In this document: positions 10,313-21,600 of the stretch, in pieces | Layout of the letters: each line of letters starts with the position of its first letter | Position numbering within the stretch: the first letter of the stretch is position 1 | Assembly: GCA_013365365.1 (NCBI GenBank) | Contig: JABVXU010000612.1 | Location: forward strand, 1-31,474 | Length of the DNA stretch: 31,474 nt | From: Cruorifilaria tuberocauda | Taxonomy: Eukaryota; Nematoda; Chromadorea; Rhabditida; Onchocercidae | Reading direction: 5' to 3' | Notes under the pieces: generated by a model | Seen by the model: the letters and a program-made list of their open reading frames with translations, nothing else | Database searches by the model: none | What the model was told of the DNA's origin: nothing | Program-made: the position numbers and the translations under genes

Positions 10313-12670
10313 ATGGATAAGCAATCATCATCGGCAAATATACTTCCTGAATATGACGAGGAATTAAATCATTTGGTTAGATATCATTATTGTTGTAGAC
10401 TACTATTATTGTTTTTGTTATCATTTTTATTTTCCATTAATCATTAATTTATTATCAATTTAAAATAATTAGCTTTTATGAATTATTTAACGTTAAATTA
10501 ATCAATCATTGATTTAAACAGTTAGTTAATCAATCATTAATTAATTGATTATTAATCATTTTATTAATGGCAAGTAGAGATTCTCACTTATTGGGAAGTA
10601 ATAACTAATATTCTTATATTCTTCACTTTTTGGGAAGTAATAAGTAATAATTCTCTACTTGTTTAAAAGTTTCATGAAAGATTCAGACGTCTCTTTTACA
10701 AGAAAATAATTAAATTGCTTCCTTTATGGAATAACCAAACTGTCCCTTTTACAGAACATTCGAAACAATTCGGTGATAAAAATGTGGCTAAAACTAAATT
10801 CATTTGTTTGCATATTTTTTTCCCATCCTTTGGTACCAATTATTTGTTAAAAATGTTCTAAGATTAATTTTCTGTAGCTTGTTATTTCCATTCTGCTGAT
10901 TTTATAAAATTAACTCGATTTTTTCACTAATTTAACAGAATATTATCTATTTCAGTTTTTCTTCAAAAATGCTATCTCACTAACTGATAACGAAATGAAA
11001 AAATCTGATTTACGCAAGAATTTTTATAGCGTTTATAAAGCTTTCGTTGAAAATCGGCAGAATTTAATCAATGAATTGAGAAATATTGCAGATAAGGTAT
11101 GTAGAATTTATTGATTTGAATAATGGTGAGAAGAATATATTTAAAATACTTTGATTTGATATTTCAATTTGCTGTAATGTACATGAGTTAATGATTTTAT
11201 AATAATTTGGAAAAAGTGACCATCCAAATTTAGATTCACCACTGCAGAATCTATGTGAAAATCCTGAGGTTATTGATATAAGTTGGCAATCTTTATTGCT
11301 TACTATTAGATGAAATAAATTAATTTATCCCTGCAAGTTACTTCAGCCTGTTTCACTTTTCCAACTGAAACTATTCTTTACAGTCAGTATATGTTAAGAA
11401 AGGTTGTACCATTTCTACAATCACTGGAAGTTCAGTTGGTATTGCTGGTGGTACTGCAGCGATTGCTGGAACTGTTATATATCCACCCTTACTTCTTGGA
11501 GGTTTTTTTTTCTCAAATTTAAATTATAATAAGATGGAACTTATGTCGAAGTAGTGAATGGATTAAAGCGTTGGAATTATCAGTTTTTAGTATGTGAATT
11601 AGTTTTGACAATTTTTGTAGGACTGGTTGTTGCTGGACTTGCGACAGCTTCAAATTTGGGAACACAGTTCACTGAATTCATGCTTTTTCGAAATATGGTA
11701 AAAAAGGTGGAATCATTGTCAAAATACGATATTGAATTGATGCACGATATTGAAGACATTTATCAGAAAATATTGAATTCTGATTTGGTTAGTTACTTGC
11801 ATACTAGATAAAAATAATAAATATTCTCAAAATATTTCAAGTTTGATTGAATTTTCCAAAATTTTATACTTTCCAAGCCACATTTTCTTCACATAGTTCT
11901 TCCTCTTTCGAATGAGCGTCACATTTCAATGATGCATGTCAGAAGCAATTTTACTGTCACAGTAGTGCAATCATATTAATCATTATAGATTCCGATTTCT
12001 TCATTTTTACCTCATTTTTCTTCATTTTATCTATTTGTTATACTAATATATTATATTTTATATATATATTTTTCAATATTCTTTCCTTTTTGTTCTAGCT
12101 TGAAACAAATGAACGATCTGATGGAACCTCTAAGATGATGAATACCGCAACAAATGATCTACCATCACTAGGACTTCAAATTGGCGCTGGTGGTGCGAAA
12201 AGCGCAACTGCTTTAGGCTTGCGAAGTATTGGAATTCAAGTGGTAACTGTATTTCTTGTTTAACAAATTTTATAACTATTCTTACACTTACCAGATACTC
12301 GCTCGGAGTAGAGAAATGAACTAAGCTTGCAGTTATGAACAGGAATGTAAGAAGTATTTTTTCCAAAAAAATATTAATCTGTTGAGAATCAACCACTATT
12401 ACGATTCATGCATTAAACTTCTTGGAATAATTCTCAAGTAATTGAAAAACTCAGATTGGAAGTACACTGATGCGAAGTGTTGCACGTGGTGCTATTGGAA
12501 TTGGTGTTATTATCGATGGTGTAACGATATTTCTCTCAGCGCGTGATATAGCAAAAGGTTGCTCAACAAAATTTAGTGATTGTCTAAATAATCTTGCAGA
12601 TTTCAAAGAAAAAGAATTAGAACAAATTATGGACAGGATTGATTTAAGCAATTTATTTATAGAAGAATAA
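10313..12670 (+). CDS. Apolipoprotein-L-like protein
   Basis: Exons: 10313-10375, 10956-11096, 11384-11501, 11621-11787, 12099-12242 and 12455-12670, encoding 282 aa. All donors are GT and phases agree throughout. Residues 22-68 are a charged helix-forming region (FKNAISLTDNEMKKSDLRKN...). Residues about 76-122 are a long Gly/Ala-rich hydrophobic stretch (GSSVGIAGGTAAIAGTVIYP, then LLLGGLVVAGLATASNLGTQ). Residues about 214-240 are a second Gly-rich hydrophobic hairpin (RSVARGAIGIGVIIDGVTIF). It is followed by SARDIAKGCSTKFSDCLNNL and an amphipathic C-terminal helix (ELEQIMDRI). This order - helical N-part, glycine-zipper membrane segment, arginine-containing hydrophobic hairpin, D-x-x-x-L/A-x-KG, C-terminal Leu helix - is that of the apolipoprotein L family (PF05461). 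Members act on membranes as channel-like or membrane-remodelling proteins; the role here is unknown. There is no signal peptide, so an intracellular protein is likely. An AATAAA overlaps the stop codon (12666-12671). The best alternative is an unrelated Gly-zipper membrane protein. Confidence 0.72.
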
Positions 12671-13776
12671 ATTATTTGGATATATTTGGTTATCATAAAC
12701 ATTCAAGGTTTTTATGTATATTTGTGCTAATTTATTTGTTTTAAGCCTATCGCTAATGTAAATACGCTGTAAATACTTTCTTTTTTCTACGAATTCGATA
12801 AATCTTAATTGTAATCATTTAACACATTTATTATTTATAAAAAATGTGCATGAAAAAGGCATGACATAAAAATGTATAACAATTGAGCAAAGTATTATAT
12901 GAATATGTGATATACACGTATTTTGGCATAAAAGACTTTTCTGTTACTTTAAAATTTACAACAACCGAAAAACCACTCAAATAGTTTACTGTGAAAAACA
13001 CCTAGTTTGGAATAAATTATTCATTGTAATCATAGTCGTCTCGTGCAGATTTACTTGTTTTGAAAATAAAGTTGGAGGAAACAAAAGGTCAATCAAGAAG
13101 TGATATATATATTAACTGCAGTCAAAAATTCCTATTTAGCTTAACATTACTTTTAGGAATATTTAGATCTTTACTGTTTCCTTGAAAAGACATGTATAAC
13201 CTTGCGACAGATATGATAGGGATAAATCCATGAAAATGAAAATGTTGCGGATGAGACGCGATGACGCGACTTTACGGCATTAGGAAACGACCAAACATCG
13301 CATTTGTCAGTGGGGGTTATCCGATAGATTCGTTATTCCACCCAACACTAACATCCTGGGTAGGTTTGGGTTCAAGGTGCGATGGATACCTGCTTTTGTG
13401 CATTTTTTTAATTTTATTGTTTCATCTCTAGTTTGTTTATTGTTGGTTGGAAGTTATGATGATTATCCCGTAGGTAGTCTTAATTTATTAAAAGAAAGTT
13501 ATGAAATACTAGCATGAATTATGATGAAACTTAGAACAATTCAAAATATCAGTGTAGTATTACGTCGCAAGATTTCAAAAAACATTTTTCGAGGAGTTCA
13601 AAAATACAGTTCATATGTTTGCAAAAGATTAAATAGATCATACCAGATATCACAAATAAGAGTAATTTGAATCGGATATATCTAAAATTTGCTGCAACTC
13701 ATCTGCATCACTAATAGTAACGAAGTACATGAAGTAATACGCAATTAATTATAATTAAATACGATCACTTAATTTC
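12671..13776. other. Intergenic region with a GC-richer block
   Basis: This lies between the ApoL-like gene and PPWD1. Most is AT-rich with nothing recognisable. The segment 13240-13400 stands out by its GC and CpG content and carries CATCGCA (13296-13302) matched by TGCGATG (13378-13384), a possible 7-bp stem enclosing about 75 nt. A 49-codon basic open frame starts at 13521 (stop 13670). These may be promoter or 5' UTR sequence of PPWD1. Confidence 0.4.
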
Positions 13777-13778
13777 AG
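13777..13778 (+). promoter_or_regulatory. Probable trans-splice acceptor of PPWD1
   Basis: AATTTCAG precedes the PPWD1 initiator by a single base (AATTTCAG|aATG). An acceptor this close to the start codon, with no coding exon upstream, is what spliced-leader trans-splicing in nematodes produces. A short untranslated cis-spliced exon is the alternative. Confidence 0.65.
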
Positions 13779-13779
13779 A

Positions 13780-16700
13780 ATGTTGAAAAGAAAAGTGGAA
13801 ACATCAGTGGATGTAACAAATTCGCATGTCGATGATGGAAATGAAGGCACTTCTGCATTAAAAAAGAATAGAGGTAAGTTTTTGCGTTGTAATTGTTAGA
13901 CTATCATTCTTAAAAATTCATTTCCACAGTTAATATGACAAGTGCATATCTATTATAAGTTGAGAGAGAAGTGTAGATACAGAACAATTATATCATTGTT
14001 ATTGTTATGTTTCTTGTTACCATTATAATTAATTACTGTGTACTATTAATTATTACTGCTGTTGCCAATTGTTACTGTTTATTATTATTACTACTGTTAG
14101 TTGTTATTAATATACTTTACTTCAAAACAAACTTCTTTAGTAGCTTATAATAAATATATTATGCAAATTACAGTACTTCCTTACGAGGAAACATATTTGC
14201 GCTCAATACCACGTGCAACACAGTATGAAAAATCGTTCATGCACCGAGATACTGTAACTCATGTTATCGGAACTGCGTATGTTTACTTTCTACTTTTTTT
14301 TGTTGAATTTCATTTCAATTTTCCTTTTCCAAGTTGTTCTCATAGTACTTTTTTCATTTGTTATTAAAAATATATAAGTCAGATTGATAACAGAAGTTGC
14401 ACATTTCACTGAATTAATAGCTATATAAACGCTATTAAACAGTTGGTCAGAATTTAGTTCTTTTTAGAACTGATTTCATCATAACCGCAAGTACTGATGG
14501 ACATTTAAAGTTCTGGAAGAAAAAGCATGGTGAAGGAATTGAATTTGTCAAACATTTCCGATGTCATCTCCGTTAGTTTGTATTTTATAAAATAATTATG
14601 AACTCTTTTTTTAGAAAAAGTAGCTTCAAAATCAAAGATAGCAATGTTCTTTTCATTGTCAGTTTTGCTTGCTGTCACACTGATGAAACGATAAGATATG
14701 CAGTCAATTTCCAAAAGTGAATTCGAGATTGTAGAAATATTTTAAAAAACTATAACGAACGAAGCAGTCATTTCTATTGATATTCGGACATATTTTTAAC
14801 TTTAAGTTTCGATGTTTATGTGCTTCAGATGTCTTAAGTTTGGTAAGCTGTATTTTACAGATGCCTTTTCTCACTTGACAGTCAATCACAATGGAACATT
14901 GATGGCGACTCTTTGTATGCAAGATAAATCAGTGAAAATATTTGATGTACCCAATTTCGATATGATTAATATGTTTAGTACTGAATTTGCTCCGAAAACT
15001 GCTGCTTGGGTGCATCAGGGTTGGTAGTAATTCAATTCGTTCGATTCCTTAATTGAATTGTTACTAAATTATTTTTTCGCCAGTTGATATTCCTTCTGTT
15101 TATGGCGCATTTAATTTTTAGCTTCTCATAAGTTTACTGCTCTGAAGAATAGAAGTTGACCACTTATTTATAAATAATTGTTAAGGAAATTTTCTCTATT
15201 TGTTCGAGTATTCACGTATGGGTTCGAATTTTCTTTGCTGTTTACAGGAAATGATGTCATACAAGTGTTAGCTGTGTCAGATTCGGAATCTGGAAAAATC
15301 TATATTTATGATGGTAAAGGAGAAGATAAACCAATTCATGTTTTAGATAAAATTCATTCAGATCCTGTGAAATTTATCGAGGTTTGTCGTTTCACCTTTG
15401 AATTTGATTTAATCATTTTCTAGAATTCAAAAAATTTTTAAACAGCAAGAGAAGCATTTTTTTTAACCAATATAATTATAGATTTCTTATATAATGTAAT
15501 ATATTATAGTCTTAAAAGATTTCATATCCATATACTTCGATATTTTCAGTATAATCCACATTTTGATTGTGCTATTTCCGTTGACGCAAAGGGAATGTTG
15601 GAATATTGGTCTGGTCCGAAGCGCGAATACCAGTTCCCGGATAATGTAAAGTGGAGGTATAAAACGGACACTGATCTTTATGAATTTGTTAAAGTTAGTA
15701 AAAATTTGTTTTCCATTTCGACCTAATATGTTGCTTTCATTTTAATATATATATCTTCTGCACAGTTTCATTTTTCCATGCATGCTAATTTTTTAGATGT
15801 GTTTTTCGTGATCATCTTAGCCTAGCTTGTAATTGTGAATCTTTTCACCATTATGTGTTTTACCGAGAAAGCAATAAGTGATGTGAATTATCGTGAAAGT
15901 CGTTTTATATTTTTTGTTAGCTTTTTCGAATTTATATTCTAGAATTAACTGCTTTAGTTTTAGGTTAAAGCACCACCACGTTGTTTATTAATAGCACCAA
16001 ATGGTAAATCATTTGCTGCAGTTGGAGCAGATCGACGTATTCGATTATTTAATTTCACTAGTGGAAAGATGGTAAAAGTTATCGATGAAACATTGCGATT
16101 TTATGTGGATCAAGCTGCAGCTAATAAGTAAGTTTTGTGAGGGCCAAGAAATAAACTAAGTGTTTAAATAATGAAATGATTGCCGCTTGTTGACAATTTT
16201 GATTTAACCTTTTTTTCTGCAATAACCAAATTACTTTCTTACCGCTTCTCTATGTTGTGGAGAAGAAGATAACTAGATGCAATTGGAATGCCCAAAATTT
16301 TTTATATAGTTGTTTTGTAGTAACGTTGAATTGCTTTATAACTATCCTAAGAAATTTAGAGTTCATAAAAGTAATAAACTGTGAATTAACTTCATGCTAT
16401 TAATATTTCATTTATTTTTCAGAAATTACGGCTTGCAAAATATGGAATGGAATCGACGAGTTGCACTGGAAAAAGAACTGGATCGTGATGAAAATACTTT
16501 TCAGCACTTATCGATTTGTTTTGATGAGACCAGTAATTTTCTTATCTATCCTACACCGATTGGTATCAAAGTAAGCCTTTTTATACCTATTTCCTAAAGA
16601 ATCGTGTCGATGTAACCGTAAATGAAACAGACTCACCTAATAACTTCTATTTTACTAGGTTTACAACTTGTACACCGATGAAATAGTTCGTGAAATTGGT

Positions 16701-18331
16701 AAAAGTGAGAATATGCGATTTTTGGGTGTCTCACTTTGCCGCGCAGTACCAGATTTCAAGGAACAGTTTCAGGTTTATTCAACTTTTTTATATTGAAGCA
16801 ATTATTTTTGTTCCCGAATTATGATTAGGTCGTTCTCGAATATAATTTTTTTTCTAGATTATGATAATTGAGGTAATTTTTTTAATTTTTACATTATATT
16901 TATTTTTGAAAAGTTAATTCGGGAAATTGCACCAATAGCGTTCACATGTGAAATTTTTTTGTAAAATCTCTCTTCATTTTGCCTCATTACAGGGAGCAGC
17001 GGCAACGATTGATGCGATGGCTGCATCAAATCCAAATTTAAAGAAAACCGAACCTGATCCTATGTTGGTGAGGTTTCTTAAATTTATTAGTAGTATTATT
17101 AGTAATATTTTGTAGCGTATATTTCATTTGAATGTTTTGTTCAGGTTGCTTGTGCATACCGGAAAGGTAGATTTTATTTGTTCACCAATATGGAGCCTTT
17201 CTCAACAGATGAAAATGACGATGTTGATGGTACTGGTATGGGACGAGATGTTTTCAATGAAAAACCCAGAAAAGAGGATATTATAACAGCCGTAGAGGTA
17301 TCTGTTATTGCTAATCGGATTAAGATATTTATTGCAGTTTTTATTCATTTATTCGTTTCTCTTCAGAAGTTTATTTTAAGACAGAATGTTGAAATTTCCG
17401 ATTTTCAGAGTGATATAATTGATAGCAAAGTAACTGAATATGCAGTAATACATACCTCATTCGGTGACATCCACATAAAATTATTCCCTAATGAATGTCC
17501 GAAAGCTGTAGAAAATTTTTGCACACATGCGAGGAGAGGTTACTACAACGGTCATACATTCCATCGTGTAATTAAAAGTTTCATGATTCAGGTAATTTTT
17601 GACATTTCTTTTTTGATTTTATGTTTTGATTAGGGATAATTTATTTTGAATAATGACCTTAAGAAAGTCCATGGCGTCTGTTTTAATGTCAGAAAACTTT
17701 TTTTAGACTGGTGATCCCACCGGTAAAGGAACTGGTGGTCAATCGATTTGGGGTGAAGATTTTGAGGATGAATTTCATCCCAAACTTAGGCATGATAAAC
17801 CTTACATGGTTTCAATGGCAAATGCAGGCCCGAATACCAATGGATCTCAGTTTTTTATTACAGTTATTCCTGCCGATTGGTTGGATGGTAAGAATACTCT
17901 TTTCGGACAGGTTTGTTTCTTTACTTGCAACTTTAACACAAAAATAAAAGCAGAAAAATCTTTCGAAATTTCAAAATGTTTTATTTTTCTAAAATAAATG
18001 CTAAATATCCAACAAGTTAAATTGTTTACCCAGATGTTAAATTTGTTTTGCAACGTTTTTACTACTTCATTACAAATAATGTCATTTCATTATTTCATTA
18101 TGTTATCATAACATGAAAATGTCAGTTTACGGAAGTTGTATGGACTGGATTCGTTTGGATTCAATCTGTAAACATTTTTCAAAAAAATTGATTATTCTTT
18201 GTTGATTATTTTTTGTTTTTCAGGTTACAGAAGGTTTCAATGTGGTGCAAAAAATTAATCAAGTACCGACGTTTGAGAAAAGTGGCCGACCCAAACAAGA
18301 AATAAACATAATATCGATTACGTTAAAGTAA
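13780..18331 (+). CDS. PPWD1: PPWD1: WD40-cyclophilin spliceosomal isomerase
   Basis: Fourteen exons: 13780-13873, 14174-14276, 14468-14571, 14861-15019, 15248-15381, 15550-15693, 15964-16127, 16423-16570, 16659-16772, 16993-17067, 17145-17297, 17409-17591, 17707-17910 and 18224-18331. They give 628 aa (human about 646), colinear with the family from [15 protein letters not shown] on. Residues about 38-390 form the N-terminal WD40 propeller (HVKFW-, [12 protein letters not shown], [14 protein letters not shown] motifs). Residues about 440-465 are the linker (RDVFNEKP). Residues 475-628 are the cyclophilin-type peptidyl-prolyl isomerase. Catalytic and binding residues visible are R517, F522, M523, Q525, Q573, F575 and W583 (CypA R55, F60, M61, Q63, Q111, F113, W121). 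The CypA H126 position is N588. PPWD1 proteins are nuclear components of the catalytic spliceosome (C complex). The start is preceded by a trans-splice-like acceptor. The gene converges with ferroportin. Confidence 0.96.
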
Positions 18332-18625
18332 ACAAGTATAGTTAACGCTTTAAATAGCCTCTGATGATACATTATCACTGGAACAGTTTCAATCTTTTGA
18401 TTAATTTGCATATTTTTTCTGCTACAATATCTGCGAACTGAAGTTGTAAATACTTTTTTTAGATTATAAGAAATTGTAAATCTTATCGCTAGTACTACCG
18501 CAGAGGTTTCTTTTCTACTTTTGGCTACTCTATCCAGAAATTGGTTGGTAAATTTTTGTTAGCATTCGCTTTGGATTATTTGTACCTTAACCTTTTCTGT
18601 TATTAAATTTGATACCTTGTCATAA
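18332..18625. other. Convergent 3' intergenic region
   Basis: 294 bp separate the stop codons of PPWD1 (+) and ferroportin (-). It holds both 3' UTRs, and no perfect AATAAA was seen near either stop. The transcripts may overlap at their 3' ends. Confidence 0.5.
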
Positions 18626-21600
18626 TTAATCAGTTTGTTGGCCGTAATTTGGAGAACTTTTTTTGTCTCTGTCGGATGCTTCTAAATTCGAGAAATCAGG
18701 AATGTCTTCTCCTCCAGTCTCATCCATTTTCATCGATGTGATTTCAGATTTTGTACTATGACTCTTTTCTATGTCCTCATTATATAGTTCGACTTTCTCT
18801 TTTTTGTTGCCAGGAACCTGGAATTGTTTACAAAAATCAGATACAATTATAACTTTTTTTTTTAAAGGTTTTATAAACAGCGAACTATGCATAAAACTAT
18901 ACTTTCCTTTTCTGTGCGGAGAATTGTTCTCATTTATCAGTCATTCCATTTATCGTTCTGTCGACAGAAAAGAATTTAAATTATTTCCTTAATACTAATA
19001 ATATCGATTTTAAAAAAGTCTTAGTTTTTGGTTGGTATCAAAGTTTAGTTTTGATATGAGTGATACAGAGAAAATTCTTCAGAAAAGTTTGTCAATTGTT
19101 TACATTCATAAATTTGTTGTGAAGGTATTACTCTAGCAAAAATCACAATAATGCTTTCTTATTATTTTGTTTTTTAATGACATTATGGTATTTATCCTAA
19201 ATTACTTTTTATTTATTCTGAATTTTAGACGAAAATTTACTATAAATAGGTAGTAGCAAAAACATAAGAATCCACTAAATACAAATAATTTGGATACAAT
19301 GATAAGTATGCCAAATGTCTTTGGATCTGGCAATATTATGGTCAGAACATCCTGAAAAAAAAATATTTTTGTGGATCAATTATGATAATGGAACAGAAAA
19401 ACTGTTTACTTACTATGAGTCTCCATACTTATAGAAAAGAGAAAAGGAAGATAATAAAATCATATGATGTTTAAGTTCAGTTGTCATCTGTAGATTACAT
19501 TTCTAATTTAAAATACCATGTTCTGACTGTTACAATTACAGGTGAAGCCGCTCGAATGCTTCAAATGATTTTATTTATCTTATATAATTTAAGTACTTCA
19601 AAAATTCAAGTCAAGCAATATTAGATTAACCAGTTATTGTAATTTCATTTTTTTAGGAGAGGAAGGATGGAATTACCTTAAGTACACTAAAGAATTGTGC
19701 TATTGAATCTTCTACACCGAAGACAGTATTTCGTTCTCTTTCCGGTACTGTTTCTTGCATAATTTGTGAAATTGACAAATCTGCCATATATAAGCCTAAA
19801 GTTTATTGCATGAATTTTTCCTAACTCTTTTTATCCTTGTAATTAAAAGTTTTGAAATTTAAATTTAAAACTGCACAAGTTGCACATTGATTACTTGACA
19901 ATGGATAATAGATTTAAAAATTTTCTATCAAAAAAGAAAACGAAAAGCTCATGTTATTTTTTCATTATTTATGTTATTTTGATTAGTAGATGTTGATAAA
20001 TATAAGTTTAAAGCATAATTACAGACAAGCTTAATTATTGGAATTAAATTTGCCTCTATCTTATATAATACCTAATCTTGCTATTGCTATACCCATTAGA
20101 AGTGTGAAAGCACTAATGATAGAATGTCCATTTGATGTCCATGTTGACCAATCAATATTACTTGATCCCGTTTCACTCTGATTTTTATTACGGATAAACG
20201 TGAAACTATCTTGCATTTGTTTCCACCAGGTCTACAATAACAGTTCTATGGAACTTTGCTATGAAATGCAAGCATACTTGAATTTCAAAAGTTTAATTTT
20301 GAAGTCTTACTGCAATGAGAAAATTACCTCTAGGAAGATGAAAATATGAGCAAAATTAATTATCTATCATTTAAATTCATTTGTAGGAAAAGTAGAATTA
20401 CAGAATTAAACAGTTCAGAAGAAGAAGATAGTATTGCTTCTTTAAATTTAATTATTTATAAACTCATTAAGCAAATATACATTAAAAGTGATTTCTCTAA
20501 AATATGTCATTGGATCAAATGGCGAGCCAGGCAGCCAAATAGATGCAATGCAAATATACAGAGCCAAATGTTGAGCCTGAAAGAAGATAATTATTGTGTA
20601 GAATCATAAAATTTGATAGAAAAACTTTCATTTTTACTTATTTCAATTTATATATGAAATGAGTTTTAGCTTTTTCTCTACTGTATTTCGATTAAATTTT
20701 GAAATTATTTAAATCTGATTAAAAGTTTTCTTGTCAAATATGATTAATAACTTAATACTGGTATATTTTAGTGGATTAAGATCAAGTAACTAGTAAATAA
20801 AAAGTATTCTATGAAGTATTAGTAGTTTTTTAAAAATTCCATATACGAATAACCGGGAAAATTTCTGGCTACTGATAAACGAATGAGAGTTTTATTTCAA
20901 TTCTTACTCATAGATTTATTGTAAATGGAACATGAGCCTTGAAAGTATCTCATACTTATCATAATCGGTATAAAATTCTCAAAATTATTCTTATATTTAT
21001 CAATAACCGGAATAAAACTTTCATAACCGGAGTAGAAAACGTAGAACATACGGTTAGACCAATGAATCCGGATTTCCTTGCGGAAGAACGAGTTTCGATA
21101 AGGGAATACAAATATGAACCAACAATACCAAAAGCAGCACCAACACTTCTCAGTATTCCTAACCATAACGCTGATAAGCCTTGTGATTTCGCATAACCGA
21201 TAGCTATCTAAAAAAAAAGAAATAAATTATTTAAAAAAATTAAATAAAATAGAGTAACGCTATAAATATTATATAATTGTATAGTTTCGAATAAAAATTT
21301 CAACTTCATTTTTCAGCAATTTCAAATTTAAAAACTTTTAAAATATACCAAAATAATTCTTCAACTATTTAATAAGGAATAAAGAGAAATGATTATAACT
21401 GATATTTTTATCAAAATTTTTTATGAAAAGAAAGTATACTCCATCAAATCCAAGTACAGTCATATACAATAAAGTTAGACCAAATGCTGCTGGAAAAACA
21501 GTTTGTTGATAGTAAATGTAAAATAACGTAAGCCATTTGCCAATTGTGCGTTGTATGAATTGTGGACATTTCTTGCAACGTTCAGTTTTTCCTCGTTCAT

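Noticed and set aside
13360..13385. GGGTTCAAGGTGC resembling a tRNA B box
   Set aside because: No A box, acceptor stem or cloverleaf could be built around it.
13521..13670. 49-codon basic open frame upstream of PPWD1
   Set aside because: Short, no recognised motif, and likely within the PPWD1 promoter or outron; not enough to call a gene.
20897..21196. Overlapping 85-89 codon frames on both strands
   Set aside because: They shadow the ferroportin exon 21052-21207, whose correct frame is fixed by GYAKSQGLSALWLG.
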